DNA of 64,000 nucleotides from Buttiauxella agrestis ATCC 33320 (GTDB taxonomy: Bacteria; Pseudomonadota; Gammaproteobacteria; Enterobacterales; Enterobacteriaceae). Made by a program: the position numbers and the translations under genes. Positions within the stretch are counted from its first letter, which is position 1. Every line of letters begins with the position of its first letter. The notes beneath the pieces were generated by a model. The model was not told the origin of the DNA, made no database searches, and saw only the letters and a program-made list of their open reading frames with translations. This document shows positions 1 through 9,416 of this stretch, one piece after another. The DNA lies in contig JALKFA010000001.1 of NCBI GenBank assembly GCA_024169445.1, positions 3,658,001 through 3,722,000 of the forward strand. The letters are read 5' to 3'.

Positions 1-1294
1 GATAATATGCGTCTACCGCCCAGGCAATATCTGCCACCAAATGGTGTTCAGCCACGGCTGAGGCGACTTTCTGGCGCAAGCCAGTACGGATATTAATTGC
101 CGCAAACTCTGGTGTTTCTTCTTCCCCGGACCAGGCGCTTTCCCACGGGAACAATGCGCCCTGCCAGCCATTTTTGCGCGCTTTCTCCAGTGCGCCCGCG
201 AGGTTATGCCAGCGATAACTCAACAACTGGCGAGCGATTTCTGGTTGCGTCATCAGATGGAATGGCAGCAAGAACACTTCGGTATCCCAGAAAACATGGC
301 CTTTGTAGCCTTCGCCGGTCAGCCCTTTCGCCGCAATACTGCATTTCTCGTTATGCGCGGGGGTCATCGCAAACAGGTGATACAACGCAAAATCTAACGC
401 AATTTGATCCTGGCTATTTTGGCTTTCAAGCTGCACACGGCTGCGTTGCCAGTATGTCTCCCAAACCTGGTTGGACTCGGCCAGCAGTTGCTCATAACCC
501 CGTTCCACACACTGCATCAGCTTGTTCAACGCCTGTTCGCTGCAACTGGCTGCGTGGTAGTCGCTATCTAACGAGCTGGTAATCCAGCTGGTTTTCACCA
601 ACTCGAATGTCTGGCCTTTCGCTACCTTGCCGCTACAGTGCTGGGTCAGACGGCGGTTCTTCGCATAAAAGCTGCTGCAACTCTCCGCTGGCAAGGCACA
701 GAAACTGCTAATCACCACTTCGTTGCTGCCGTCCAGAGTGCGATAACAACCCTGTAAATACCGCTGTTCAAAGACCCGGACACTGGTTTCATCCAGATGC
801 TGACGGCCTGAGTTAGTTTGGGTGGCATCGATACCGGTGCTGATGGTGACCCGTGCATTGTCGTCGAGCGGCGTGATAGCCACACGCGAGCACAACAAGG
901 AATGCTGTGCCGCCGACAGGAATCGCTGGCACACGATCTGATAACGTTTACCGTTTGGCGCATGCCACACCAGGCTGCGACGCAGTTCTCCACAAGCCAA
1001 ATCAAGCTCGCGATGATAATCAGTCACCGTCCCTGAAAGCAGGGTAAATATTTCGCCATCCAGTTCGATGCGCATTTGCAGCACATCAGGCAAATTCACC
1101 AGTTCGGTGGTTTCTACGGCTGAACTGCGATGATAAAACCCCGCCAGATACATACCGTGAGTCTGCTCGGTGTAGGCTTCTTCATGGCAGGCCCGTAGCC
1201 CCAGATAGCCATTTCCAGCGGCCATTAAGGTGGCAAATTTATTCAGCGTGTGTTGGCTAAATTGCAGGTCTTGCAGTCGGGTAAGAGTGCTCAT
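1..1294 (-). CDS. ycjT: Kojibiose phosphorylase, GH65 family (partial, 3' end beyond window)
   Basis: The first 431 or so codons of a GH65 disaccharide phosphorylase, read on the minus strand from an ATG at 1294 and open to the window edge. The GH65 signature FWDTEVFLLPF lies near residue 333, and the NGWQGALFPWES stretch follows. The catalytic acid region expected further downstream is off the window. The E. coli orthologue phosphorylyses kojibiose to glucose and beta-glucose-1-phosphate in the cytoplasm. The start ATG overlaps the ycjS stop by 4 bases (ATGA), so the two are translationally coupled. Family and locus order are clear; substrate is inferred from orthology. Confidence 0.9.
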   Translation of the reverse strand, partial: MSTLTRLQDLQFSQHTLNKFATLMAAGNGYLGLRACHEEAYTEQTHGMYLAGFYHRSSAVETTELVNLPDVLQMRIELDGEIFTLLSGTVTDYHRELDLACGELRRSLVWHAPNGKRYQIVCQRFLSAAQHSLLCSRVAITPLDDNARVTISTGIDATQTNSGRQHLDETSVRVFEQRYLQGCYRTLDGSNEVVISSFCALPAESCSSFYAKNRRLTQHCSGKVAKGQTFELVKTSWITSSLDSDYHAASCSEQALNKLMQCVERGYEQLLAESNQVWETYWQRSRVQLESQNSQDQIALDFALYHLFAMTPAHNEKCSIAAKGLTGEGYKGHVFWDTEVFLLPFHLMTQPEIARQLLSYRWHNLAGALEKARKNGWQGALFPWESAWSGEEETPEFAAINIRTGLRQKVASAVAEHHLVADIAWAVDAYY

Positions 1295-2331
1295 AAATCG
1301 ATGCTCGCTCCTGATTCCGCTGCGCGATAAATCGCCGCAACCAGTTGCTGAATAAGGTAGCCCTGCTCGGCATCCGCGATGCTGACTGGCTCACCAAGGA
1401 CATGATCGACAAACGCCTGCATGCTTTTGAAATGGCGCTGGCTGTCAGCGGTTTCTCTTTGTGACAACGTCACCAGCTCTCCAGCTTCATCCTGGTAGAT
1501 ATGCGCCGGGAACAGCGTGGCCCCCGCGTTTACCCCACAGAATTCCACATTCATCACCGATTGCTGGGCAATGTTCAGCGCAAACGAAGTTTCAAGACGC
1601 AGAATGCCGCCGTTGTGAAACTCGATAGTGGCGAACAGCGCATCTTCTACGGTGTAGGTTTTTGGGTCCCACTCACCGAATTGCCCGCTGTGTTTACGGG
1701 TGCCAAGCTTCTGGAACGAGTGCGCCGATACCCGCCGCACTGCCGGAAAACCGAGCACATACATTGCGGCATCGAGCATATGAATACCGATGTCGATAAG
1801 CGGCCCGCCGCCCTGTAACTCTTTATTGGTGAAAACACCCCAGCCCGGTACACCGCAGCGGCGCAACGCTTTAGCGGTGGTGACATAAATTTCGCCGAGC
1901 GTGCCGGCAACCACTTGCTGGCGTAAAAACTGCGTGTCGCTGGCAAAACGGTGGTGAAAATCGTAGGCCAGCACTTTCCCGGCTTTGCGGGCAGCATCGC
2001 GCATTTCAGCCGCTTGCTCCGGCGTCATGGCCGGTGGCTTTTCACACATCACATGGCAGTTGTGCTCCAGAGCCTGCATCACATGTTGATGATGGAAACG
2101 GTTCGGCGTGCAGACGCTGACAATGTCGGGCGCACATGTGCGATACATTTCATCTGCATCGCTGAAGGCATGTGGGATACCGAGTTTGTCTGCCAGCGCC
2201 TGCGCACGACCGGTGTGGCTATCAACGACAGCCACCAGTTCCAGTTCACTTCTTGTCAGGTAATACGACGCATGGACGGTTTGGGCGACCTGCCCGCCAC
2301 CGATAATAGCCACCCTGAGTTTTCGACTCAT
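1291..2331 (-). CDS. ycjS: NAD-dependent D-glucoside 3-dehydrogenase (Gfo/Idh/MocA family)
   Basis: A 346-residue Gfo/Idh/MocA oxidoreductase. The N-terminal Rossmann fold shows VAIIGGGQVAQ, and the CEKPPAMT segment is typical of the family. I chose the ATG at 2331 (MSRKLRVAI) because it has an AGAGG ribosome site upstream; the open frame continues upstream, but that extension overlaps ycjR antisense-like sequence and has no family similarity. In E. coli, YcjS oxidises the 3-OH of D-glucosides, working with YcjR and YcjQ to convert glucosides to gulosides. The gene starts 13 bases after ycjR and is coupled to ycjT. Confidence 0.92.
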   Translation of the reverse strand: MSRKLRVAIIGGGQVAQTVHASYYLTRSELELVAVVDSHTGRAQALADKLGIPHAFSDADEMYRTCAPDIVSVCTPNRFHHQHVMQALEHNCHVMCEKPPAMTPEQAAEMRDAARKAGKVLAYDFHHRFASDTQFLRQQVVAGTLGEIYVTTAKALRRCGVPGWGVFTNKELQGGGPLIDIGIHMLDAAMYVLGFPAVRRVSAHSFQKLGTRKHSGQFGEWDPKTYTVEDALFATIEFHNGGILRLETSFALNIAQQSVMNVEFCGVNAGATLFPAHIYQDEAGELVTLSQRETADSQRHFKSMQAFVDHVLGEPVSIADAEQGYLIQQLVAAIYRAAESGASIDL

Positions 2332-2344
2332 CTCACGTTGCCTC

Positions 2345-3133
2345 TTAGCAGGTACGCAAAAATTGCAACGACTGTTGGTACGCCGCCGCCGGATCTTCCG
2401 CGCGAATGCGACCTTCGTAGACGATGTAACCGTCATAGCCATCCGCGCGAAGCTGTTCAAAATGCTTTTTGAAATCGATGCTGCCGCTGCCTGGCTGGTA
2501 ACGATGGTTGTCGGCAATATGCACATGACCAAGCAGGTCACGGTTAGCATGAAACGCCGTGCTGATGTCGTCTTCTTCGATATTCATGTGATAGAAATCG
2601 CCGATGATTTGCGTGTGTTTTAGCTGGTTTTCTTCGATATACCAACGCGCATCGGCCAGCGTGTTGATCATATGATCCTGGTAACGGTTAAGCGGTTCGA
2701 GGTAAACCGTGGTCCCGGTACGTGCCGCGACTTCATCCAGATAACGCAGCGAATCACTAACCGCTTTACGATCCCCTGCCAGGCTGCGCGGTGAGTTCAT
2801 TGGCGGCAAGCGAAACGTGAACATGCCCCATGCCGCTGGAACCACAATCCCTTTGCCTCCCACTTGCGCCAATGCTTCAAGAATGCGGGTAATTTGTTGC
2901 AGGCCATTCAAACGACGCTCTTCAATAAAGTCGCCAATCCAGCCATCGTAACCGCCACATGCGGTAGTGACCGGCAAACCAGTAGCGGCAATCGCCGCTT
3001 TCACTGCCTGCACATTTTCGACAAGCAGTTTGCCGTCGATTTCGAAACCATCGAAGCCCATCGCTTTGACGTATTTGAATTTTTCCAGAATATCTGCCGG
3101 GAAAAACGCCTGGTTTTGAGTACCGATTTTCAT
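2345..3133 (-). CDS. ycjR: 3-keto-glucoside epimerase, sugar phosphate isomerase/epimerase TIM barrel
   Basis: A 262-residue xylose-isomerase-like TIM barrel (AP endonuclease 2 superfamily). It begins MKIGTQNQAFFP and carries the metal-ligand segments VYLEPLNRYQDH, GDFYHMN, HVHIADNH and VYEGR expected of this family. The E. coli enzyme epimerises C4 of 3-keto-glucosides. It sits in the middle of the ycj operon, separated from ycjQ upstream by an ERIC repeat (about 154 bases) and from ycjS downstream by 13 bases. Confidence 0.92.
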   Translation of the reverse strand: MKIGTQNQAFFPADILEKFKYVKAMGFDGFEIDGKLLVENVQAVKAAIAATGLPVTTACGGYDGWIGDFIEERRLNGLQQITRILEALAQVGGKGIVVPAAWGMFTFRLPPMNSPRSLAGDRKAVSDSLRYLDEVAARTGTTVYLEPLNRYQDHMINTLADARWYIEENQLKHTQIIGDFYHMNIEEDDISTAFHANRDLLGHVHIADNHRYQPGSGSIDFKKHFEQLRADGYDGYIVYEGRIRAEDPAAAYQQSLQFLRTC

Positions 3134-3165
3134 GATTTATTCCTTAATTATTCCTGAAAATATTT

Positions 3166-3284
3166 CCCTAAGTATTTCGAGGTGCAGAAAGGCGGCAAGA
3201 GAGTAAATCCCCTGGAGCTTACTCAAGTAAGTGACTGGGATGCACGAAAGCAGCCAACATATCTGCAACTTGAAAGACGACGGG
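3166..3284. repeat. ERIC element (enterobacterial repetitive intergenic consensus)
   Basis: The core reads GTAAATCCCCTGGAGCTTAC and then AAGTAAGTGACTGGGATGCA, matching the two arms of the ERIC consensus (arms used for ERIC-PCR) with a few changes. The flanks GGCGGCAAG and GCAACTTGAAAGACGACGGG are also typical. It fills most of the ycjR-ycjQ gap inside an operon, so the transcript would carry a long hairpin there. Boundaries are approximate. Confidence 0.88.
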
Positions 3285-3287
3285 AAA

Positions 3288-4337
3288 TTAGAAGGTTACG
3301 CCCATCTTGATGCTCAAATCCGGATGCTTATCGACATACTTCATGTAGCTTTCGGCGCTGTCATTGAATGTCACTACCGGGTCAATCAGGTCTTCGCAGT
3401 TCAGATAACCGTTCATCAACAGCTCCCAGCAGGTTTGTTCAATACGCTTACGATCCCAGCGCGGATAGTCCGGATTTGGTTCGCTGCTGCCGCGGGAAAA
3501 GACGATTTTGGCGTTATTGAAGTGAGCTTCGCGACCCAGGTTGAAGTCATGGAAAGGTTTGGCAAAAGCGACGTAAGAGATGGTGCCGCCGTAGGCGATA
3601 CCGCGCAGTGCGGCTTGCAGCGCCTGGTCGTTGCCGCTGGTTTCGATAATCACGTCCGCGCCAAGCTTATTGGTGATCTTTTTGATTTCCAGGCCCACGT
3701 CGGTGCCAATCGGGTTCAGGCAGAAATCTGCGCCGTGACGTTTGGCTATTTCACAACGATGCGCAATAGGGTCAACGCCAATCACGACGGATGCACCAGC
3801 TTTTTTCGCCAGTTGAATGGCAATTTGGCCAATAGCACCGAGACCGACGACGACTACAAAATCCCCTACCCGCACATTGCCATCGCGCACACCGCTCATG
3901 GCGAACTGCGCCGGATCGTAGCAAACCGCGTTTTTCCAGTTCGCTCCGGCAGGCATTTTGCGCAGTTTGTAGTTGTTAACGCCGTTGGCGATAACCGTTT
4001 CCTGTAATGGGCCGTAAGTGCAAACCTGGTCGCCCATTTGATATTCGGTGACGTCAGCACCGCATTCGATGACTTCACCGACGACCATATTGCCGAGCTG
4101 GAATTTGCCAAATTCAATACCACGGGCTGCACCTTCTGCGCGTGGCACAAACATATTCCATTCCGTCGAAAATTCTTCGTCGATAAACGGGCTGGCGGCG
4201 CGGAAATCCACCACTTCGGTGCCGTGTTTTGGCGCACCGAAGGCCACTTTGATTTTCACTTCGTGTGCCTGTACGGCACGATCTTCATAGTCCACTAAGG
4301 CCGCGATACGCGGTGCGGTTGCGACTAACTTCTTCAT
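3288..4337 (-). CDS. ycjQ: D-guloside 3-dehydrogenase, zinc-type MDR alcohol dehydrogenase family
   Basis: A 349-residue medium-chain dehydrogenase, one residue shorter than the E. coli protein. The nucleotide-binding segment VVVVGLGAIGQIAIQLAKKAGA lies in the second half. The N-terminal domain has the GroES-like fold (FGAPKHGTEVVDF). The product is predicted to reduce or oxidise C3 of gulosides in the ycjQRS pathway. The stop lies within 5 bases of the ERIC element, so the repeat abuts the coding end. A REP-like hairpin lies just upstream, between ycjP and ycjQ. Confidence 0.92.
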   Translation of the reverse strand: MKKLVATAPRIAALVDYEDRAVQAHEVKIKVAFGAPKHGTEVVDFRAASPFIDEEFSTEWNMFVPRAEGAARGIEFGKFQLGNMVVGEVIECGADVTEYQMGDQVCTYGPLQETVIANGVNNYKLRKMPAGANWKNAVCYDPAQFAMSGVRDGNVRVGDFVVVVGLGAIGQIAIQLAKKAGASVVIGVDPIAHRCEIAKRHGADFCLNPIGTDVGLEIKKITNKLGADVIIETSGNDQALQAALRGIAYGGTISYVAFAKPFHDFNLGREAHFNNAKIVFSRGSSEPNPDYPRWDRKRIEQTCWELLMNGYLNCEDLIDPVVTFNDSAESYMKYVDKHPDLSIKMGVTF

Positions 4338-4361
4338 TTTTAACTCCAGTAATTAAATGTT

Positions 4362-4393
4362 GTGGTGGATGAGGCAGCGCTTATCCACCCTAC
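4362..4393. repeat. REP-like palindrome between ycjP and ycjQ
   Basis: GTGGAT and ATCCAC arms flank a short GC-rich loop, and the right end CTTATCCACCCTAC is shared with the repeat at 30195-30233. This GTAGGGTGGATAAG core is a dispersed enteric REP type. It would form an intercistronic hairpin in the ycj mRNA. Confidence 0.6.
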
Positions 4394-4415
4394 AAAACAG
4401 TGCAAATGAACCTGC

Positions 4416-5261
4416 TTAACCTTTAACGCCGCCTGCAGTCAGGCCGCTTTTAATAAAGCGTTCGGAAAGTGCGTACATCACCACCACTGGCAATGCAGTC
4501 ACCAGCGAGGCCGCCATCATTCTTCCCCACACGTAATCCGGGGTGCTGAACAGCGTGCTTAAGCCGACTGGCAGCGTGAAGTTTGCCGAGCTGGAGAGGA
4601 AAATAGAGGCAAACAGATAGTCGTTCCAGGCCACCATAAAGCAGTAGACGAATACCGAAACCAGCCCGGAAATCGCCAGCGGCACGGTGATGTAGAAGAT
4701 GATTTGCAGGCGGTTTAAGCCGTCCATCATCGCTGCTTCTTCTATTTCATCCGGAATGGTGTCGAAGTAGCTTTTCAGCATAAAGACCGCAGTTGGCAGG
4801 GTCTGCGTCACCATCGTGATGATCAGCGCCAGTTCGGTATCGTAAATCCCCAGTGCGGTGATGATTTTGAACAATGGCACCACCAGCAAAATGCCGGAAA
4901 ACATATACACCGCGTAGAAACTGGCGTTGATGGTCATCCGCCCTTTAAAGCGCAATTTGGAAAGTGCATATGCGCCCAGGATGCCGATCAACACCGCAAT
5001 GGCAGAGGAAGTCAGCGATACCACCAGGCTGTTTTTGAAGTAGGTCAAAAACGGGAAGATGGTTGGGTTAAAAATGTCGATGTAATGCTGCAACGTCCAC
5101 TCTTGCGGGAAGATGGTCGGATGCAACGAGATGGCCTCTTTCGGACTTTTAAACGAAGTCATCAGCATGACAAAGAACGGGAATAGCGTGATCGCCAGGA
5201 ACAATGCCAGCCCAGAGTAAAAGCCCACGCGCCCTAACAGTTTGCGATGATTAGCGGTCAT
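4416..5261 (-). CDS. ycjP: ABC sugar transporter permease (MalG-like)
   Basis: A 281-residue inner-membrane permease with about six hydrophobic segments. The EAA loop is visible as DEIEEAAMMDGLNRLQIIFYI, followed by the conserved G and P positions for ATPase contact. It starts with an ATGA overlap on the ycjO stop. It pairs with YcjO and the lipoprotein YcjN. No ATPase gene is in the window; in E. coli it is ycjV, further downstream. The substrate is probably a glucoside handled by YcjM/YcjT. Confidence 0.92.
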   Translation of the reverse strand: MTANHRKLLGRVGFYSGLALFLAITLFPFFVMLMTSFKSPKEAISLHPTIFPQEWTLQHYIDIFNPTIFPFLTYFKNSLVVSLTSSAIAVLIGILGAYALSKLRFKGRMTINASFYAVYMFSGILLVVPLFKIITALGIYDTELALIITMVTQTLPTAVFMLKSYFDTIPDEIEEAAMMDGLNRLQIIFYITVPLAISGLVSVFVYCFMVAWNDYLFASIFLSSSANFTLPVGLSTLFSTPDYVWGRMMAASLVTALPVVVMYALSERFIKSGLTAGGVKG

Positions 5262-6130
5262 TTAAGATTCACCCGTTTTCTGGTCAGCAAGATGACGGCG
5301 AAGATAATGACGAACAGCACCACGGAAATGGCGGCTGCTTTTCCTAAGTCATTAAAGGCAAAGGCCGTTTTATAGAGATAGACGCCGAGAATGTTGACCT
5401 TGGTGGTTAACAGCCAGACATCCGCAAACATGTAGAACATCCAGATAGTGCGCAGCGTCACCACCGTTGCCAGTACCGGCATAATGGCTGGCAGCGTGAC
5501 AATTTTGAATTTCTGCCAGCCGTTCGCCCCGTCCATTTCAGCCGCTTCGTACAGCGATTTGTCGATGGTCTGCAAAATCGCCAGGAATGAGATAAACGCA
5601 TATGGGAAGTAGCGCCAGATGGCGAAGAGCACTACTAAAAAGAAGCTGCTGCCGGGGTTGTCGAACCACAACGGCGCTTCGTTGAACAGATGCAGCATGT
5701 CGACGCCGAGATAGTTCACGATGCCGTAGCCGCTGTTAAACATATATTTCCAGGCGAACACCAAAGAGATTGACGGTGTCACGTAAGAAAGGATCACCAG
5801 CGAGCGAGCTGTTTTACGTAACCGAAACTCGCGGTTAAAGAACAGCGCCACGCCCAGCCCTAACCCTGAACTGCCAAGAACCACCAGCGCGGTGTACCAG
5901 AACGTGGTCCATAGCGAGTGCCAGAACGCCGTATCGCTCAGGATGTTGAGGTAATTTTCCAGCCCGATAAACCGCGAGCTGATGTTCGGGTTAAGCGGCA
6001 AGCGCAAAAAACTGATTTCGATGTTCGATAGCATCGGCCAGGCCACTAATCCCCCCAGCAATAACAAGCTGGGGGCGAGTAGCATCATGGCAAATGGCAT
6101 ATCAGAGCGGCCTGAGAACCACTTCTTCAT
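5258..6130 (-). CDS. ycjO: ABC sugar transporter permease (MalF-like)
   Basis: A 290-residue inner-membrane permease (E. coli 293). It has hydrophobic segments from about residue 13 onward and the EAA loop SLYEAAEMDGANGWQKFKIV before the last two segments. It overlaps ycjP by 4 bases and follows ycjN by 30 bases. It forms the heterodimeric channel with YcjP. Confidence 0.92.
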   Translation of the reverse strand: MKKWFSGRSDMPFAMMLLAPSLLLLGGLVAWPMLSNIEISFLRLPLNPNISSRFIGLENYLNILSDTAFWHSLWTTFWYTALVVLGSSGLGLGVALFFNREFRLRKTARSLVILSYVTPSISLVFAWKYMFNSGYGIVNYLGVDMLHLFNEAPLWFDNPGSSFFLVVLFAIWRYFPYAFISFLAILQTIDKSLYEAAEMDGANGWQKFKIVTLPAIMPVLATVVTLRTIWMFYMFADVWLLTTKVNILGVYLYKTAFAFNDLGKAAAISVVLFVIIFAVILLTRKRVNLK

Positions 6131-6160
6131 AGTGACTTATCCTGTGATTTCAGTGTGGTT

Positions 6161-7453
6161 TCAGTGTTGTTTCATCAATTCGACGATGCGCTGCTGGCTG
6201 TTATCCAGTGCCGGAGCGGTGGCTTGTTTACCCACCGTGACCTGGTTGACCATTTCACTCAAAATGGCTGAGCCGGTGATGTCGCCCATGCGGGTAAAGT
6301 TTTTCTCCCCCACTGAGCCAAAGACCTGCACGTTCGGGAATTGGGCAATCAGTTCGGCGGGAAGCGTGCCAAAGGCTTTGATTACCTCGTTATTTTTGTA
6401 GCTGTCGGTTTGTGCGACGGCTTTAGTGACCGGTAATGCCGCACCCGGTGACATCAGCACCCAATCAGCCGAGTTCTGCGCAGTCTCCATGAATGAGATA
6501 AATTTCTGTGCCGCTTCGGTTTCTGGCTTGCTTTGACCAGAGGTAATGGTCAGCGAGGTGATCATGCCGTACACCGCCGGGGATTTTTCCGTAGGCACTA
6601 CGAAGCCGAGATCCTGCGGTGAACCGTCTTTATAGAAAGCTGGCAAGATGTAGGTGGAATAAACCGCCATCGAGGTGGTGCCATTCATAAAGGCATCTTT
6701 TATTTCCATCACATCGTTGGAACCTGGCATGGTGTACTGCGCCAGCTCGCGGTAATAGTTGAGCGAGGTCAGCATTTCAGGTGAGTTAGCGGTGACGTTC
6801 CCGGCAGCATCAAAGACGTTGGCACCATTTGAAAGCGCGAATTGCGAGAAGGTTTGTTCGGTCATCACGCTTTCAGCCGTGGGCAGCGCAATACCGTATT
6901 TCTTGTGGGCGCTATCGGTCATGACGCGCGCCGCGTTGAGCAATTCCGTCCAGTTGGTGGGTTCGTTCACTCCGGCTTTCGCCAGCGCGGATTTGCGATA
7001 CCAGATGCCGCCCAACCAGGCGCTGATAGGCACACCGGTAAAAGCACTGCCGTCTTCGGTGCGCACCACGCGTAAAATGCCATCGTAGAAACTACTTTCG
7101 CCGACGCCTGAAATCACGGTTTTGATGGCATCACGATCGATAAGCTGCTCTTTATCCATCACTTTGGCGTAATCATGGCTGACTTCGATAACCTCGGGTA
7201 GCGCGCTGGAACGTGCCAGGGTGATCACTTTGGTGTTATAGGCGTCTTCTTCGACAGGCACCTGCTTAACGATGATTTGTGGATTTTCCTCGCTGAAACG
7301 AGCGATCAATTTGGTGATGACCGCCTGGCGTTCCTGCTCAACCGACGAATGCATAAATTCAATAGTGACCTGCTCAGAATCGTCTTGCTTACATCCTGAG
7401 AGCAAAGCAGCGGCTACCAGTGCTGTTAACAGCACTGCTTTTTTCGTTTTCAT
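6161..7453 (-). CDS. ycjN: ABC transporter periplasmic sugar-binding lipoprotein
   Basis: A 430-residue extracellular solute-binding protein family 1 member. The N-terminus MKTKKAVLLTALVAAALLSG followed by Cys is a lipoprotein signal with an LSGC lipobox, so the mature protein should be anchored in a membrane facing the periplasm. Substrate-binding protein features such as the YDGILRVVRTEDGS and AWLGGIWYRKSAL segments are present. It lies 15 bases downstream of ycjM and 30 bases upstream of ycjO, in one operon. Confidence 0.92.
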   Translation of the reverse strand: MKTKKAVLLTALVAAALLSGCKQDDSEQVTIEFMHSSVEQERQAVITKLIARFSEENPQIIVKQVPVEEDAYNTKVITLARSSALPEVIEVSHDYAKVMDKEQLIDRDAIKTVISGVGESSFYDGILRVVRTEDGSAFTGVPISAWLGGIWYRKSALAKAGVNEPTNWTELLNAARVMTDSAHKKYGIALPTAESVMTEQTFSQFALSNGANVFDAAGNVTANSPEMLTSLNYYRELAQYTMPGSNDVMEIKDAFMNGTTSMAVYSTYILPAFYKDGSPQDLGFVVPTEKSPAVYGMITSLTITSGQSKPETEAAQKFISFMETAQNSADWVLMSPGAALPVTKAVAQTDSYKNNEVIKAFGTLPAELIAQFPNVQVFGSVGEKNFTRMGDITGSAILSEMVNQVTVGKQATAPALDNSQQRIVELMKQH

Positions 7454-7468
7454 GGTTATTCCTTTATA

Positions 7469-9154
7469 TTAATAGCTAAGCCACAACACCTGATAAGGTT
7501 GTATTTCGTAAGATTGCTTTCCGTTAATTTTCATACCGGAAATTAAATCCTGAACATTATTACCTGGCAGAGTAATCTGTTGGCGATGATGGCTCAGATT
7601 GAATAATGCCGTAACATGATTTCCCTCTTTCGAGGTTCGTTTTATTTCTAACAAACTGCCATTAATGCATTGCGTAATAAAACTGCTGTCAGGATGGAAT
7701 GCCGGGTGATTTTTACGAACATTGATCAGATGAGATAATTTTTTATACACTTGCTGGCGTAAACTATTTTCATCCAGCAGCTGGCTTTCAATTTCATGCC
7801 GTTCATATTTCTGACGGTTGATAGCGCGGTTATAACCCAGGCGCTCGACTCCGGCTTCATCATTACGTGAACCCAGAATACTTTGCACGTAAATGGCAGG
7901 GACACCCGGAAATGCAAGCAATATGGCATGAGCCAGGATAAATCTGGCCAGACGTTCCTCATCACTGCTATCCCGACGGTTTAGCGCATCCATATACGTG
8001 ACGTTTATTTCATAGGGGCTGCGCGTACCATCAGGATTATTTTTCCAGTTGACTCGTGCACCTTCATCCTGAAGCTGATTCACCAGCTGTAAAATATCTT
8101 CTTCCGGTAATATTCCGCGCAACGGATTGAGCCCAATGCCGTCGTGGGAGGCGAGGAAATTAAACCATGTCGTATTGCCATTTGTGGCATCAGATAAAGA
8201 GTTTGCCCACTGGCTTAACACCTGCGCAGAACCGGTATGGATCGCGTGTAACACCAGCGGCGGCAAAGGGAATTGATACACCATCTGGGCTTCATCATGG
8301 CCGTTACCCAGATAGGAAATATTGTCTTTGTGCGGGACATTTGTCTCGGTAATCAATACGGTACCAGGTGCTACGGTGTCCACAACCGCACGGAACAACT
8401 TCACCAACTGGTGGGTTTTTTCCAGGTGAATACAGCTCGTGCCAATGGTTTTCCACATATAGCCCACCGCGTCCAGACGGATATAATCGGCTCCCTCTTG
8501 CAAATAGCGCAGCAGGACATCGACCATGGCCAACAGCACCAGTGGATTGGCAAAGTTGAGGTCGATTTGGTCATCGCTAAAAGTGGTCCAGATATGTTGC
8601 TGCGAGCCATCAGCTAGGGTAAATGGTGAGAGTAATGGCAGCGCGCGCGGACGAGTAACCGTGGATAAATCTGTCCGCGGTTCAACAGAAATAAAGAAAT
8701 TCTGATATTCAGGATTTCCCGCAAGATATTCTGTGAACCAGTGGCTTTTTGCCGATATATGGTTGCAGACAAAATCGAACATCAGACTGGTTGATTTATT
8801 TAATTGTGCGACGTCCTGCCAGTCACCACATACTGCATCAACCTGATGATAATCAATAACCGAAAACCCATCATCAGATGACCATGGGTAAAAAGGCAGT
8901 AAGTGGACATGGGAGAAACTATTGGCTAGCCAGCGATGATAAAAATCATTCAGCGTTTTTAAGGTTTTTTCATTTTGTTGATGAAACTGATCGGCATAGG
9001 TGATAAGCACCACATCACGCTCATCCCACCCCTGCTTACGGGTTTTCAGATTCGTATCTTTGGCCTTCTTCACCCTGGAAATAAAAGCATCAATGACTGA
9101 TTCATCTAACGGGTCATCATAAATAGCGGATAGTAATTCTATAATTTTTTTCAT
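7469..9154 (-). CDS. ycjM: Glucosylglycerate phosphorylase (GH13 subfamily 18)
   Basis: A 561-residue GH13 enzyme (E. coli 559). Conserved region I (FDFVCNHISAKS), region II with the nucleophile (YIRLDAVGYMWK), the acid/base region (ITETNVPH) and region IV (FLASHDGIGLNP) are all visible. The E. coli protein phosphorylyses glucosylglycerate to glucose-1-phosphate and glycerate. It is the first gene of the ycj operon. The ATG at 9154 is preceded by only a weak GAGAA site, and a LacI-type palindrome lies just upstream. Confidence 0.93.
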   Translation of the reverse strand: MKKIIELLSAIYDDPLDESVIDAFISRVKKAKDTNLKTRKQGWDERDVVLITYADQFHQQNEKTLKTLNDFYHRWLANSFSHVHLLPFYPWSSDDGFSVIDYHQVDAVCGDWQDVAQLNKSTSLMFDFVCNHISAKSHWFTEYLAGNPEYQNFFISVEPRTDLSTVTRPRALPLLSPFTLADGSQQHIWTTFSDDQIDLNFANPLVLLAMVDVLLRYLQEGADYIRLDAVGYMWKTIGTSCIHLEKTHQLVKLFRAVVDTVAPGTVLITETNVPHKDNISYLGNGHDEAQMVYQFPLPPLVLHAIHTGSAQVLSQWANSLSDATNGNTTWFNFLASHDGIGLNPLRGILPEEDILQLVNQLQDEGARVNWKNNPDGTRSPYEINVTYMDALNRRDSSDEERLARFILAHAILLAFPGVPAIYVQSILGSRNDEAGVERLGYNRAINRQKYERHEIESQLLDENSLRQQVYKKLSHLINVRKNHPAFHPDSSFITQCINGSLLEIKRTSKEGNHVTALFNLSHHRQQITLPGNNVQDLISGMKINGKQSYEIQPYQVLWLSY

Positions 9155-9167
9155 TTTGATTTTCTCA

Positions 9168-9181
9168 TGGGAGCGGTACCA
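9168..9181. promoter_or_regulatory. Candidate LacI-family operator upstream of ycjM
   Basis: TGGGAGCGGTACCA is an imperfect palindrome with a central CG, the form bound by LacI-family regulators. In E. coli the locus is controlled by the LacI-family protein YcjW, encoded further along the cluster and outside this window. The site is only 14 bases from the start codon, so binding would block initiation or elongation. The assignment is inference. Confidence 0.35.
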
Positions 9182-9416
9182 CGAGAAGCGAGACTACTCC
9201 CGCTTTATTTTTCTGTCAACGCGAGGAAAGCTGAAGATTAATAATTGTGAGGTAACGCAAATTAAAATGAAAAAGCAGAAAGGTAACGGTACAAGAAGCC
9301 CCAGTTCGGTTCCAGAATGAACAGAACTGGTTTAAGCGCACTGCCAGCAACATTTTCTGTGGGCGGCCTGAGCGAGTTTCGATTCGCCGACCGCGTCCAC
9401 ATCTGGCCTGGCCTGA

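Noticed and set aside
97-582. Plus-strand 161-codon open frame antisense to ycjT
   Set aside because: No family features; it is a shadow of the ycjT frame, which is clearly coding.
3231-4007. Plus-strand 258-codon open frame
   Set aside because: Antisense to ycjQ, with low-complexity His/Gln/Phe composition typical of an antisense frame.
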